Shown here piece by piece: positions 50,153 to 58,740 of a stretch of 64,000 bases of DNA. The stretch lies in assembly GCF_018860155.1 (NCBI RefSeq), contig NZ_JAHKNI010000008.1:62001-126000 (forward strand), read 5' to 3'. The DNA is from Nocardia albiluteola (lineage in GTDB: Bacteria; Actinomycetota; Actinomycetes; Mycobacteriales; Mycobacteriaceae). The translations under genes and the position numbers were made by a program. The notes beneath the pieces were generated by a model. The model was not told the DNA's origin. It saw only the letters and a program-made list of their open reading frames with translations, and made no database searches. How positions within the stretch are numbered: the first letter of the stretch is position 1; each line of letters opens with the position of its first letter.

Positions 50153-50721
50153 CAGTACGCATGGACCCGACCAAGAGCCAGCGGACAGGACACGCAGGAC
50201 TCGCTTGGCACGCCCCGAATCTCGCCGGTGCCGAGACACTGGCGCTGAGCAGCCCGGATTTCGAACATGAACACGCAATCGCGACCGTGCACGCCGCGAC
50301 ACGGGTCGGCGGTGAGAATCTCTCACCCGCCCTGACGTGGTCGCCGGTCCCAGCGGACACGGCGCAGTTACTGCTGGTTGTCGAGGATCCCGACGCCCCC
50401 ACACCCATGCCCTTCGTTCACTGCCTCGCGTTGCTCGACGCCTCGACTAACAGCCTGGCCGTCGGTGGCCTCGACGTCGCTGGCCCCGCCGAGGGCGTAC
50501 GGGTTCTGCGGTCGGGTATCGGCAGCGGCTACTTCGGCATGGCGCCGCCGAAAAGCCATGGCCCACATCGATATGTATTCCAGCTGTTCGCGCTCGGTAC
50601 TCCCCTCGCCGAGCGAGCGCACGGCGCCACGCTCGACTCCGCCAAGCCGCGCGACGTCCTCACCACTACCGGTCACGTCCTCGCCCGTGGTCGCCTCGAC
50701 GGCTTCTACGGACGCAACTGA
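50149..50721 (+). CDS. YbhB/YbcL (PEBP/RKIP-like) protein
   Basis: A 190-residue phosphatidylethanolamine-binding-protein-family member: LALSSPDFEHEHAI, RVGGENLSPALTWSPVPADT, LLLVVEDPDAPTPMPFVHCLALL, and YFGMAPPKSHGPHRYVFQLFAL cover the ligand pocket with conserved D-P-D-A-P and GPHRY. Function in bacteria is unclear. It overlaps marR by four bases and is presumably translated with it. Confidence 0.9.
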   Translation: MTVRMDPTKSQRTGHAGLAWHAPNLAGAETLALSSPDFEHEHAIATVHAATRVGGENLSPALTWSPVPADTAQLLLVVEDPDAPTPMPFVHCLALLDASTNSLAVGGLDVAGPAEGVRVLRSGIGSGYFGMAPPKSHGPHRYVFQLFALGTPLAERAHGATLDSAKPRDVLTTTGHVLARGRLDGFYGRN

Positions 50722-50800
50722 CATGTGCCGGCGAACCAAGAACACGGTGAAGGTGAACCGCGCCAAGTCGAGGAGGCGCGCAATGACCGACTGTTGGCCC

Positions 50801-51589
50801 TCAACGCCAGTGCAGGTCTCCGATCAACGCCGTCTCCGCACCCCCGTCGGCAAAGATGACCTGACCGGTCACGAATCGGTTGTCCGCGCCGGCGAGCCAG
50901 CAGATGAGCTCGCCGACCCATTCCGGGCGCCCGGGAAAGCCGCCGAACGGTTGCGGCGCTGCGGTTTCCATGGCGGTGCGGGTGTCTTCGTTCGCGAGGA
51001 TCCAAGCGGCCGCGGGTGTGTCGACGACGCCGGGCGCGACAGCGTTGAGGGCGATGCCGGCTCCCGCCCACAGGGGTGTCGGGGCAACCCTGCGTACCCA
51101 ACGATTCAGCGCACGTTTGGCGATGCCGTAAGCACCTGCGGTGCCGCCGATGGATGGGTCCGCGACGACGTAGGCGACGGCGGCGGCTTCGTCGCCGTCG
51201 AGGCATGCTTGCACCACGCGCTCATCCGCGGGCGCCAGCGACGAGGTCGAGGACACGACCACGGCTCGGGGCGCCGCACTCTTCGCCAGCAGTGGCCGTA
51301 ACCCTTCCAGCGTCGAGACAGCGCCGAAGTAGTTCGTCTCGAGGAGACCGGTCTTGCCGCCCCCGGCCACGGCGAGCACTGCGTCGATGGGCCCGCACTC
51401 GGCTACCTGGTCGATCAGCGCTTGCCGGCCCTCCGGGGTGGACAAGTCGGCCTCGATATCGGCGTCGCCGAGGTCGCAGCCGATGACCTTGGCGCCACGC
51501 TCGCGCAGCATCGTCGCGGTCGCCGCACCGATGCCCGAGGCGGAGCCGGTCACGACATACGTGCGCCCGGCAACCTCTGTGTACGTCAT
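50801..51589 (-). CDS. short-chain dehydrogenase/reductase
   Basis: A 262-residue classical SDR resembling 3-alpha-hydroxysteroid dehydrogenase/carbonyl reductase. Cofactor motif TGSASGIG, catalytic Ser in VVVSSTSSLAP, Tyr-x3-Lys in AYGIAKRALNRW, and ALNAVAPGVVDTP. The sequence lacks the usual NNAG (it reads AVAGGG). GGAAGG precedes ATG 51589. It lies 39 bases downstream of a TetR gene on the same strand and probably forms an operon with it. Confidence 0.9.
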   Translation of the reverse strand: MTYTEVAGRTYVVTGSASGIGAATATMLRERGAKVIGCDLGDADIEADLSTPEGRQALIDQVAECGPIDAVLAVAGGGKTGLLETNYFGAVSTLEGLRPLLAKSAAPRAVVVSSTSSLAPADERVVQACLDGDEAAAVAYVVADPSIGGTAGAYGIAKRALNRWVRRVAPTPLWAGAGIALNAVAPGVVDTPAAAWILANEDTRTAMETAAPQPFGGFPGRPEWVGELICWLAGADNRFVTGQVIFADGGAETALIGDLHWR

Positions 51590-51628
51590 TGCTGTTCCTT
51601 CCGTGTGCAGGCCGATTACGCCTTCGCG

Positions 51629-52210
51629 TCAGGGCCGTTCACTCGTCGCGCGGTCGAAGAGTTCGACCAGTTCGGTTCCACAGAGGTCGGGGTCGAGACC
51701 AGCGGAAAGGAGCGGGACCACACTGTCGATGGAGGCTCGTAGCGCCGCTGCCATGACCTGCGGATCGAAAGCGCGGAAGCCTCCGGTGCGCTGGCCCTGC
51801 TCGAACAGACGGGCCAGCCGGTTCAGCGATTCGGTGTGGTGGCGCTCCCAGACGCCGTGACCGCCGTTGAGAAGGATCTGCTGGAGCGCCCGCACCTGCG
51901 GCAGGTTATCGGCGATGAACGCCACGTTCGCCCGGATGACGGCGGCGAGCAGTTCACGGGCGCCGGTCGCGGCCGCCAGGGTGGTCCGCGTGTGAGTGTC
52001 GGCGTCGGCGACGATCTGATCGGCGATGGCCGCGAACAACTCGTCCTTGCTGGAGAAGTGATAGGTGATCAGCCGCTTGCTGCTGAGCCCAGCCCTGTTG
52101 CAGATGGCCTCGAAGGTGGTGGCCTGGTAGCCGAGCTCGCCCAGCAGAGCGACCGCGGCACAGGTGATCTGTTGTCTGCGGGCCGCGGTCGCCGCCCGAT
52201 GGATGGTCAT
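51629..52210 (-). CDS. TetR-family regulator
   Basis: A 193-residue TetR protein: RRQQITCAAVALLGELGY, TTFEAICNRAGLSSKRLITYHFSSKDELF as HTH, followed by a helical ligand domain. GGAGG lies upstream of ATG 52210. It leads a TetR-SDR operon and has two adjacent 18-base palindromes 77 to 113 bases upstream, the likely autoregulatory site. Confidence 0.9.
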   Translation of the reverse strand: MTIHRAATAARRQQITCAAVALLGELGYQATTFEAICNRAGLSSKRLITYHFSSKDELFAAIADQIVADADTHTRTTLAAATGARELLAAVIRANVAFIADNLPQVRALQQILLNGGHGVWERHHTESLNRLARLFEQGQRTGGFRAFDPQVMAAALRASIDSVVPLLSAGLDPDLCGTELVELFDRATSERP

Positions 52211-52287
52211 GACGACTGCGCCTCCTTGCCGACCTCGGCGCAGCTGGCGGGCCGATCGCCCGGTGGCTCAACGAGGCGGGAAACTTC

Positions 52288-52323
52288 GTTATCCATATGG
52301 ATAACATTATCCGCGCGGATAAT
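52288..52323. promoter_or_regulatory. two adjacent perfect 18-base palindromes (TetR operators)
   Basis: GTTATCCATATGGATAAC (52288-52305) and ATTATCCGCGCGGATAAT (52306-52323) are both perfect and directly abut. They share the core TTATCC-N4-GGATAA at 18-base spacing. They lie upstream of the TetR-SDR operon. Confidence 0.85.
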
Positions 52324-52604
52324 ATTACACAACAGAGCCCGGCCGCCGACGTCGAGGAATTCGAGATTGGTACCTGCGTACCAGCGACCCTAGTATTCAA
52401 CGAGATTCGTTGTAGATACGTTGCGTTATGTAACGCCAAACGTAAACGTATTTCGAAGGCGGTCAATGGGGGGATTCTTCGATCCTGACCGCCGATAACG
52501 TTCACTTATCGGGGGTCAGCACGGAACGAATCGAATTGAGTCCCACCAAGATTCGTTTCGTGTTAATTCGTTCGATATGACGAAACCAACGCTACGATTT
52601 CCCG
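52324..52604. other. AT-rich intergenic stretch with a short inverted repeat
   Basis: About 280 bases of unusually low GC between the tetR operators and the coiled-coil gene. GCGTTA-TG-TAACGC occurs at 52423-52436, followed by several ACGT tetranucleotides. No gene was seen. The low GC suggests imported DNA or a promoter-rich region. Confidence 0.5.
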
Positions 52605-53708
52605 GTGACGACGATGTGCAACTACCCGGGCTGCTCCCGAACGATCACCCGCGGCGGCGGGCCCGGACGGCCCTCGGAATACTGCGACCACCCCGAGCAC
52701 ACCCGCTGGCGGGCCTGGCGGGAGCGCCAGCGCCTGCAACAGGAGGAAGCCCAGACCCCGGCCGCGAACGTCACTGTGACGCAACAGGGTCCGGTCACCG
52801 TCGCGCGGCTGCGCGCCGATGAACTGCTCACCCAGTTCCGTACGCTGGCCGAGCAGCTCGGCGGCACGCTCACCACCGCGGTCGCCGAACTGTCCACCCT
52901 CGCCGATCCGTCCGTCGCCGAGGCGCAGGTCCAGGCCGTGCAGGCCGAGGCCGCGCGCCGGATCGCCGAGGCCGATGTGGCCGCCGTCGCCGCCGAACAG
53001 GCCCGCCGCGAGGCCGAGCAGGCCCGGGCGGCGGCCGAATCTGCTGCCGAGGATGCTGCCGCGGCCGCCGAGAATGCCGAGGCCCGCATCGCCGAGGCCC
53101 TCGCCACGCGCGACGACGCGCTCGCTGAGGTCCAGCGCATCACCACCCGGGCCGCCGACGACGTATTCGCCGCGCGCACCGACGCCGAAGCTCAGATCCG
53201 CACCGCACGCCGCGAGGCGGCGCAGGATGTCGAGCGCGCTCGCGAACAGGCTGGCGAGGAGATCGCGTTGGCCCGACAGAATGCCGCCGCCGAGGCCGAG
53301 CGCACCAAACGCGAGGCCGCCCAGCAGATCACGGCCGCCGCCGCAGAGCGCGATCTGGCGGTGCAGCGCGCCGCCGACGCCGACCGCGCCATCGACCGCG
53401 CCGAGGCCGCGGTCGCCGACCGCAACCAGGCCCTCGCCGAATCCCGTGACGACCTCACCCGCACCCGCGCCGAAATCACCGCCGCCCGCGCCGAACTGGC
53501 CGACCTCCGCCGCGCCGCGGCCGCCGACCTCGCGACCCTGCGGGCCGGACACGCTACCGCCCTGGCCGCCGCCCACCAGGAATCCGCCGACCGCCTCGCC
53601 ACCCTCGACGACGCCCGCGCCCAAACCCTCGCCCGCGCAGAACGCGCAGAACGCCTCGCCGACGAGCTGCTTGCCCAGGCCCGCCCCGGCGCCGCGGTTG
53701 CCGAGTGA
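52605..53708 (+). CDS. coiled-coil protein with N-terminal Cys/His cluster
   Basis: A 367-residue protein. Residues 4-32 carry C-x4-C ... C-x3-H-x2-H (CNYPGCS, EYCDHPEHTRW), probably a zinc-binding DNA-contact module. Residues 65 to 350 are an almost unbroken Ala/Glu/Arg heptad-type coiled coil, with tracts such as EQARREAEQARAAAES. The layout recalls KfrA-like plasmid proteins and other DNA-organising filaments, but no family was identified. GTG 52605 or ATG 52614 may be the start. It is preceded by AT-rich DNA and overlaps a 39-codon frame at its stop. Confidence 0.72.
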   Translation: MTTMCNYPGCSRTITRGGGPGRPSEYCDHPEHTRWRAWRERQRLQQEEAQTPAANVTVTQQGPVTVARLRADELLTQFRTLAEQLGGTLTTAVAELSTLADPSVAEAQVQAVQAEAARRIAEADVAAVAAEQARREAEQARAAAESAAEDAAAAAENAEARIAEALATRDDALAEVQRITTRAADDVFAARTDAEAQIRTARREAAQDVERAREQAGEEIALARQNAAAEAERTKREAAQQITAAAAERDLAVQRAADADRAIDRAEAAVADRNQALAESRDDLTRTRAEITAARAELADLRRAAAADLATLRAGHATALAAAHQESADRLATLDDARAQTLARAERAERLADELLAQARPGAAVAE

Positions 53709-53824
53709 TCCCACCGCTGTACCACCAGCTGGTGCTGCTACGCACGCCCGCACAGCCGGAGCTTGCGGAGCGGGCGGCGAACGCCGCGGTGCTGGCGGCA
53801 CAGGGCGGCGCGTTCGGGGGCTAG
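53705..53824 (+). CDS. possible 39-residue protein coupled to the coiled-coil gene
   Basis: GTG 53705 overlaps the preceding stop (GTGA). The frame reads IPPLYHQLVLLRTPAQPELA, then ERAANAAVLAAQGGAFGG, stop at 53822. It looks like a short amphipathic helix with a Gly tail. The overlap suggests coupled translation; there is no family match. Confidence 0.4.
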   Translation: MIPPLYHQLVLLRTPAQPELAERAANAAVLAAQGGAFGG

Positions 53825-53836
53825 GCGGTCCGCGCT

Positions 53837-54718
53837 TCAGGCCCCGGGCCGAGGATCCAGCAACGGACGGATCAGTTCCGCTCCCTTATGGCTGAGCCAG
53901 TCGCGGAAGCTCAGCAATCCCGCGTGCAGTGCACGTAGTTCATCGATATCGATGTCGGGGACGCTGCCGTCGCCGCTGTTGATCAATTCGTAGCCGCGGG
54001 CGAATCGCTCATTGATGCGGCGCAGCTCCTCGATCGGGCGTTGGATGTAGGGGACCGACCGCCCGACGGCGGCGCCGACCTGAGCGGCGACCTCGGGCGG
54101 CGTCAGTGCGTCACCGACCAGTTCCAGTGTCCGGCCACGATAGTCAGCCGGACTCCGCAACGCGAGTGCGGCGAATGCGCCGATGTCGTCGAGCGCGATG
54201 AACTGCTGGCGCACATGGGCAGCGGCGGCGGTGCGCAGCGCGCCGTCTCTGATCCCGACCGTGGCGGACTGCGTGATCAGGTTCTCCATGAAGGAGCTCG
54301 GCCGCAGCACCGTGGCCGAGACGCCCGACGCGGCGATGTATTGCTCGATCTCCCATTTGGCCGGCTGCCCGCCCCGGTCGGCACCCAGCCCCGAGCTGTA
54401 GACAAGATGCGCCACACCGTATTTCAGCGCGGCATCGGTAATGTCCTTGCCCGCCTTCACCTCGTCCTGTTCCGGGGCCAGCCCCCCGGGGTGCACGCTG
54501 TACACCCCGTAGACGCCATCGATGCAGCGCTCGATCGTCGCGGGTTCCTCCAGCGAGCCCTCGATCACCTCCGCACCCGCGGCCGCCAGCGCCTGAGCCC
54601 TGACGCTGTCCGGACGGCGAGTCAACGCCCGCACCCGCCATCCGTCGGCGAGCAAGCGGTCCGCGACGGCCCCGCCCTGCTGCCCGGTCGCGCCGGTAAC
54701 GAAAACAACCTGATCCAT
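53837..54718 (-). CDS. NmrA-like NAD(P)-binding protein
   Basis: A 293-residue atypical SDR: the Rossmann start VVFVTGATGQQGGAVADRLL, LTRRPDSVRAQALAAAGAEV, VYSSGLGADRGGQPAKWEIEQYIAASG, and LRPSSFMENL are typical of NmrA/HSCARG proteins. Members act as redox sensors or as reductases; the missing Tyr-x3-Lys argues for the former. It is divergent from a TetR gene over paired inverted repeats. Confidence 0.88.
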   Translation of the reverse strand: MDQVVFVTGATGQQGGAVADRLLADGWRVRALTRRPDSVRAQALAAAGAEVIEGSLEEPATIERCIDGVYGVYSVHPGGLAPEQDEVKAGKDITDAALKYGVAHLVYSSGLGADRGGQPAKWEIEQYIAASGVSATVLRPSSFMENLITQSATVGIRDGALRTAAAAHVRQQFIALDDIGAFAALALRSPADYRGRTLELVGDALTPPEVAAQVGAAVGRSVPYIQRPIEELRRINERFARGYELINSGDGSVPDIDIDELRALHAGLLSFRDWLSHKGAELIRPLLDPRPGA

Positions 54719-54770
54719 GCGTCCTCCGTGGTCGATCTGCGGGTAATCGGGCAGGCAGGCCGCGATAACC

Positions 54771-54813
54771 GGAGAGGTTTCTCCCCTTACGGACTATACG
54801 GAGAACTCTCTCC
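54771..54813. promoter_or_regulatory. two GGAGA-N4-TCTCC repeats (TetR operator candidates)
   Basis: GGAGAGGTTTCTCC (54771-54784) and GGAGAACTCTCTCC (54800-54813) share the same inverted core and lie 29 bases apart, between the divergent NmrA-like and tetR genes. The second ends 32 bases before the tetR start. Confidence 0.72.
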
Positions 54814-54845
54814 ATTTTGCAACGCGCGGCCGCTACGATCGAGGA

Positions 54846-55427
54846 ATGGATGACAACCCCGGGCCGGTCGCCAAGCCGCTGCGCGCGGACGCGCGCCGCA
54901 ACCGCGATCAGGTGCTGGCCGTCGCTCGGGAGATGCTGGCGACCGACGGCTCGTCGGTGTCCTTCGACGAGATCGCGCGCCGCGCCGGGGTCGGTGTCGG
55001 CACCGTGTACCGGCATTTCCCCACGCGCAACGCACTGTTCGAGGCAGTCGTTCTCGGCCGCGTCGAGAAGTTCGCCGAGCGAGCACGCACGCTTTCGGCG
55101 GCCGGTACCGCACCGGCGGAGGCATTCGGCGGGTACTTCGCCCATCTCGTTGGCGAGGTCGCCCTCAACCAGGCACTGTGCGAAGCGGTCGACGGCGGTG
55201 ACAACACAGCCATCACGATCCCCGGCCACCTCCTGGACGACTTCCATCGGTCGTTCGAAACCCTGCTCGCACAAGCGAAAGAGGCAGGGGCGATACGGCC
55301 CGATGTCGATATCGCCGACGTGCTGGATCTGCTCATCGGCGTGGCGGTAGCCGAGCGGCGCGCCCGATTGCGCGGCGCCCCGAACCAGCTGATCACAGTC
55401 GTGCTCGACGGGCTTCGCGTCCCATAA
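54846..55427 (+). CDS. TetR-family regulator
   Basis: A 193-residue TetR protein: RADARRNRDQVLAVAREML, VSFDEIARRAGVGVGTVYRHFPTRNALFEAVV as HTH, and a SACE_7040-like C-terminal domain with DVLDLLIGVAVAERRA. ATG 54846. Divergent from the NmrA-like gene with two inverted repeats between them; it probably controls both genes. Confidence 0.9.
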   Translation: MDDNPGPVAKPLRADARRNRDQVLAVAREMLATDGSSVSFDEIARRAGVGVGTVYRHFPTRNALFEAVVLGRVEKFAERARTLSAAGTAPAEAFGGYFAHLVGEVALNQALCEAVDGGDNTAITIPGHLLDDFHRSFETLLAQAKEAGAIRPDVDIADVLDLLIGVAVAERRARLRGAPNQLITVVLDGLRVP

Positions 55428-55644
55428 CCGGCTACAGGACCCGCAGCCGCGGATCGCGTCAGTCCGCGCGGTAGGCGCGGATCGTGTTAGCCGCGGTGTT
55501 CGAGTTTCGGAGGTCTTCGAGGAACGTGTCGATGTGCACCGAAACCGGAGGAAGACCGGCCCTGGAATACCCTTTCGCGACGCAGGGTTATGAGTGCCCG
55601 ACGGTCGCGGACGAGGCGCGGCAACTGAGAAGAGCGAGGACGGC

Positions 55645-56298
55645 ATGTCGGCAGGGCGGATCGCGATCATCGGTGCGGGCAATATCGGTGCGACACTGGG
55701 TGGCAAGTGGATTGCCGCCGGGCATTCGGTGTTGTTCGGGGTCCGCGATCCAGAGTCTTCGAATGTCGCGGTCGTGCGGGAACGGCTTGGCGACGCCGAA
55801 ATCGCCACGATCTCCGAGGCTCTCAGAGACGCCGACGTGGTACTGCTGGCGGTGACCGGAGCCGCGGTGGAGCAGGTGGTGGCCGATTACGGGAAACTGC
55901 TGGACCGCCGCATCGTCATCGATGCCACCAACCAACTCGTCAAGGGTGCGGCCGAAGCCACGGGCGAATGGGGCGAACGCAAGACCCTCAACAGTTTCGA
56001 CATCATCCAGAAGCAGGCACCCGATGCCGCCCTCTACCGCGCGTTCAACGGTTACGGCTGGGAGGTGTTCGCCGAGCCGGTCTTCGGCGACCGGCGCGCC
56101 GACCTGTTCTACTGCGGGCCTGCCGAAAACCAGGTGCTCGTCGAGCAACTGATCACGGAAGTCGGACTGCGTCCGGTACGCGTCGGCGGCACGGAGGAGG
56201 TCGAAACCGTCGACAGCACCCTGGCCCTGTGGGCGGCGCTGGCGGTCTTCGAGGGCAAAGGCCGGGCGAACGTTGCTTTCGGTGTACTGGAACGGTAA
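55645..56298 (+). CDS. F420-NADP-reductase-like dinucleotide-binding protein
   Basis: A 217-residue protein of the NADP-oxidoreductase/F420-binding family: RIAIIGAGNIGATLGGKWIAAGHSV is the Rossmann motif; then FGVRDPESS, DADVVLLAVTGAAVEQVV, VIDATNQLVKG and YRAFNGYGWEVFAEPVF. Related enzymes pass hydride between NADPH and F420, but many homologues have other roles. GAGGA precedes ATG 55645. Stand-alone gene. Confidence 0.85.
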   Translation: MSAGRIAIIGAGNIGATLGGKWIAAGHSVLFGVRDPESSNVAVVRERLGDAEIATISEALRDADVVLLAVTGAAVEQVVADYGKLLDRRIVIDATNQLVKGAAEATGEWGERKTLNSFDIIQKQAPDAALYRAFNGYGWEVFAEPVFGDRRADLFYCGPAENQVLVEQLITEVGLRPVRVGGTEEVETVDSTLALWAALAVFEGKGRANVAFGVLER

Positions 56299-56615
56299 GG
56301 ACCCGTGATCGTATTGGTTAGATGAGCAGGTCGTCGGCTTCGGTGCGGCGGTAGATGACCCGGCAAATGCGTTTTTCTCCCTGTCAACATGCGGGATTCC
56401 GGTGGTTTTTCTTCGGGCAGGCGGTGTCGCTGTCGGGCAGCGCGATGGCCGACCGGTACTCCGGCGGACGGTGCTGCTGGTGACCACCGCGGGTTCGGCG
56501 CTCACCCAGGGCGGTGTCGCCGCGCTTTTGTTGACCGGACACGATTGGTTGCCCGCGGTGGCGTTGCTGGACAGGCGAATTCGCTGTTGGGTATGGCGCG
56601 TAACGCCACGAAGCG
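56299..56615. other. intergenic stretch with decayed sequence
   Basis: Between the NADP-binding gene and a TetR remnant. A plus-strand frame around 56430-56600 reads like a hydrophobic segment (RTVLLVTTAGSALTQGGVAALLL) but has no family match. Probably decayed coding DNA. Confidence 0.4.
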
Positions 56616-56999
56616 ATGGACGATGCAGTCGCTCGAAGCGGCACCGCCGCGTCGACCATCGAACAGCTCATTCGCTCACTCGCCCAAATCAGCGCCTGCT
56701 ACCCGATCCTGCTCGGCGGGCACGGCATCGACACATCAGCAGGCGACCAAGACTCGCATCGAGCTACCGACCTCGATACCGCTGCGCTTGTCGAACGCTT
56801 TGAGGCCCAGATTGTTCGCGGCCAGCGCGATCACAGCATCCGAAACGATCTTGCACCAGACATCTTGCGCCACGCGATATTCGGGGCAATCTCCAGCTCG
56901 TTACGCCCCGCGCTACAACACGGCTCCGGCGGTCGACTCACCTATGAGGACATCACTGAGCAGGTTGTCGCATTGCTCGTGAGGGGCCTGCAACCCTGA
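56616..56999 (+). pseudogene. C-terminal remnant of a TetR regulator
   Basis: The 127-codon frame contains the ligand-binding half of a TetR protein: STIEQLIRSLAQISACYPIL, DTAALVERFEAQIVRGQRDH, LAPDILRHAIFGAISSSLRP, LTYEDITEQVVALLVRGLQP. No HTH precedes it. ATG 56616 has no ribosome site. I read it as the survivor of a deleted regulator. Confidence 0.65.
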
Positions 57000-57087
57000 A
57001 GTCATACAGTCCGGTGCTTGGCAACCCAAACGGAAGACGGACTTCCAGGCCCTGGTCGAGGCACTCGTCGATGCGCAGACCGAGGGG

Positions 57088-58290
57088 TTGAGGCAGCGGC
57101 TACTGGCCGCCCTCGGCATGCCACCCGGGACTCGGATACTCGAAATCCCGCCCGGCCCGCTGGACTCGACGATCGATTGCGCAATGCGATGGAACAACCG
57201 ATGCGGCACCGGCATTGCTCCACACCAGTGCACACATCTACCGGTCGTGCTCACGCTGCTCGGTAGTACGACGGAATCGATCCGCCGCCACGCGATATGG
57301 TCGGTGGGCAATGCGGGGCCGGGCACGGCGAATCTACTACGGGCGATGGGGGAGTTGGAGCCGTTGCGACGCCGGATGAGATTGGAGATGCTTGCCGAAT
57401 ACGGTTGGGACCAGATCGGCGCGAAGGATCTGCTGGCGCTTGAGCGGTTGATCCGGATGAAGCAGCGCGTCGAGACACCCCAACCATTGCGTCGGCAACA
57501 GTTGAACGGTGCCTGGTACGCGTTGCCGACCACCGATCAGGCCGCGGTCCTGGACGCACTCGACCTCATCGATCCGGTGCCCGCGACGATGCGTATGGGA
57601 TTTGCTCCGTGGCAGGGGCAGGATTATTCGGCCGTCAACCCGTCCGGCTGCTTCAGTCCCCACTTCGGCGTCTTCGTCACCCCGGCCTTGGACGGCTGGA
57701 CCTTGGTCCTGTGTAAGGACGAGATCCTGGGCGGGGACCGATCACCCTCGACCTCGCTGCAGAGCCGGTACCGGTTGTACCGGCGGATGGAAGATCTGAG
57801 CGAACGGTTCGGAGCCGCGCACCTGTTCGAGCTGGCCGATCAGGATTTCACCGAGAATACGTGGAGCCAGTGGTGTATCGCCCAGGACGGCCACATCATC
57901 ATGCACTGCGTGTCGTGCGACGACGTGCGGGTCTACCGCTGCGAGGAAGACGACCCCGTGGATACGCTCGAGGAGTTGACCGAGTGGATTGAGGCCAACG
58001 CCCACACCGGCGAGCCTCGCCCCGAACAGGAGGTCCTCGCTCGGGCGGAGGCGTACGCGGCCATGCTGGACGAGCGCTGCGGAGACGACCGCCTGCCGGG
58101 GATCGAGGAACCGGAGTATCCCGCGGGGGCGGACCCCGGGCAGGATCTGCTGTTCGGAGCATGGATGGTGAGCCGTCGACTGTCGATAGACCTGAGCGGC
58201 CTCGGCCCGCACACCACGGTCGAGGGCACCGGGGTAATGGTGCTGCCGCGTGCACGCCAACACCCGCGTCACGGCATCCTGCCGATCTGA
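57088..58290 (+). CDS. unrecognised 400-residue protein
   Basis: An open frame of 400 codons from TTG 57088; the frame is open up to a stop near 56975 without a standard start, so the 5' end may be truncated or the start may be internal. Residues about 60-150 are helical and Arg-rich. Residues about 150-300 are rich in aromatics and Cys (NPSGCFSPHFGVFVTPALDG, TENTWSQWCIAQDGHIIMHC). Residues 300-345 form an acidic helical stretch. It resembles cytoplasmic immunity- or SUKH-like proteins only vaguely. Function unknown. Confidence 0.6.
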   Translation: MRQRLLAALGMPPGTRILEIPPGPLDSTIDCAMRWNNRCGTGIAPHQCTHLPVVLTLLGSTTESIRRHAIWSVGNAGPGTANLLRAMGELEPLRRRMRLEMLAEYGWDQIGAKDLLALERLIRMKQRVETPQPLRRQQLNGAWYALPTTDQAAVLDALDLIDPVPATMRMGFAPWQGQDYSAVNPSGCFSPHFGVFVTPALDGWTLVLCKDEILGGDRSPSTSLQSRYRLYRRMEDLSERFGAAHLFELADQDFTENTWSQWCIAQDGHIIMHCVSCDDVRVYRCEEDDPVDTLEELTEWIEANAHTGEPRPEQEVLARAEAYAAMLDERCGDDRLPGIEEPEYPAGADPGQDLLFGAWMVSRRLSIDLSGLGPHTTVEGTGVMVLPRARQHPRHGILPI

Positions 58291-58362
58291 GACCCCGCGA
58301 ATTGCGGTCGGTCCCAACAAAAGACTGGCCGCGCGGAACGGTCGGACCGTAGGGTGCCGCAC

Positions 58363-58734
58363 ATGGCAAGTCGCATTTCCGAATTGATCATCCCGTGCCT
58401 GGATGCCCCGCGGCTGGCGGAGTTCTGGTGCCAGGTACTGGATTTCGTCGTGCTCGATACCACCGACGGCGCGGTGGAGATCGGGCCGCGAGAAGGGTTC
58501 GGCGGACTGCAGCCCACCCTGATCTTCAGCCCCACCACCGAGCCCAAGGCCGGCCGACTGCGAATCCACTTCGATGTCAACGCCACCGACCGCGATCAGG
58601 ACGCCGAACTCGAACGCCTCCTGGCGCTCGGGGCGCGCCCGGCCGACATCGGCCAGACCGGTGCGGAGCAGTGGCACGTCCTAGCCGACCCCGAGGGCAA
58701 CGAATTCTGCCTCCTGCGGGCCCGCCTGAGCTGA
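58363..58734 (+). CDS. VOC-family (glyoxalase-like) protein
   Basis: A 123-residue protein: SELIIPCLDAPRLAEFWCQVLDFVVLD, LQPTLIFSPTTEPKAGRLRIHFDVNATD, and AEQWHVLADPEGNEFCLLRA give the duplicated beta-alpha-beta units of the actinobacterial glyoxalase-like group. No specific activity is known. ATG 58363 matches the family start. Convergent with a TetR gene, six bases apart. Confidence 0.88.
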   Translation: MASRISELIIPCLDAPRLAEFWCQVLDFVVLDTTDGAVEIGPREGFGGLQPTLIFSPTTEPKAGRLRIHFDVNATDRDQDAELERLLALGARPADIGQTGAEQWHVLADPEGNEFCLLRARLS

Positions 58735-58740
58735 TCGGGA

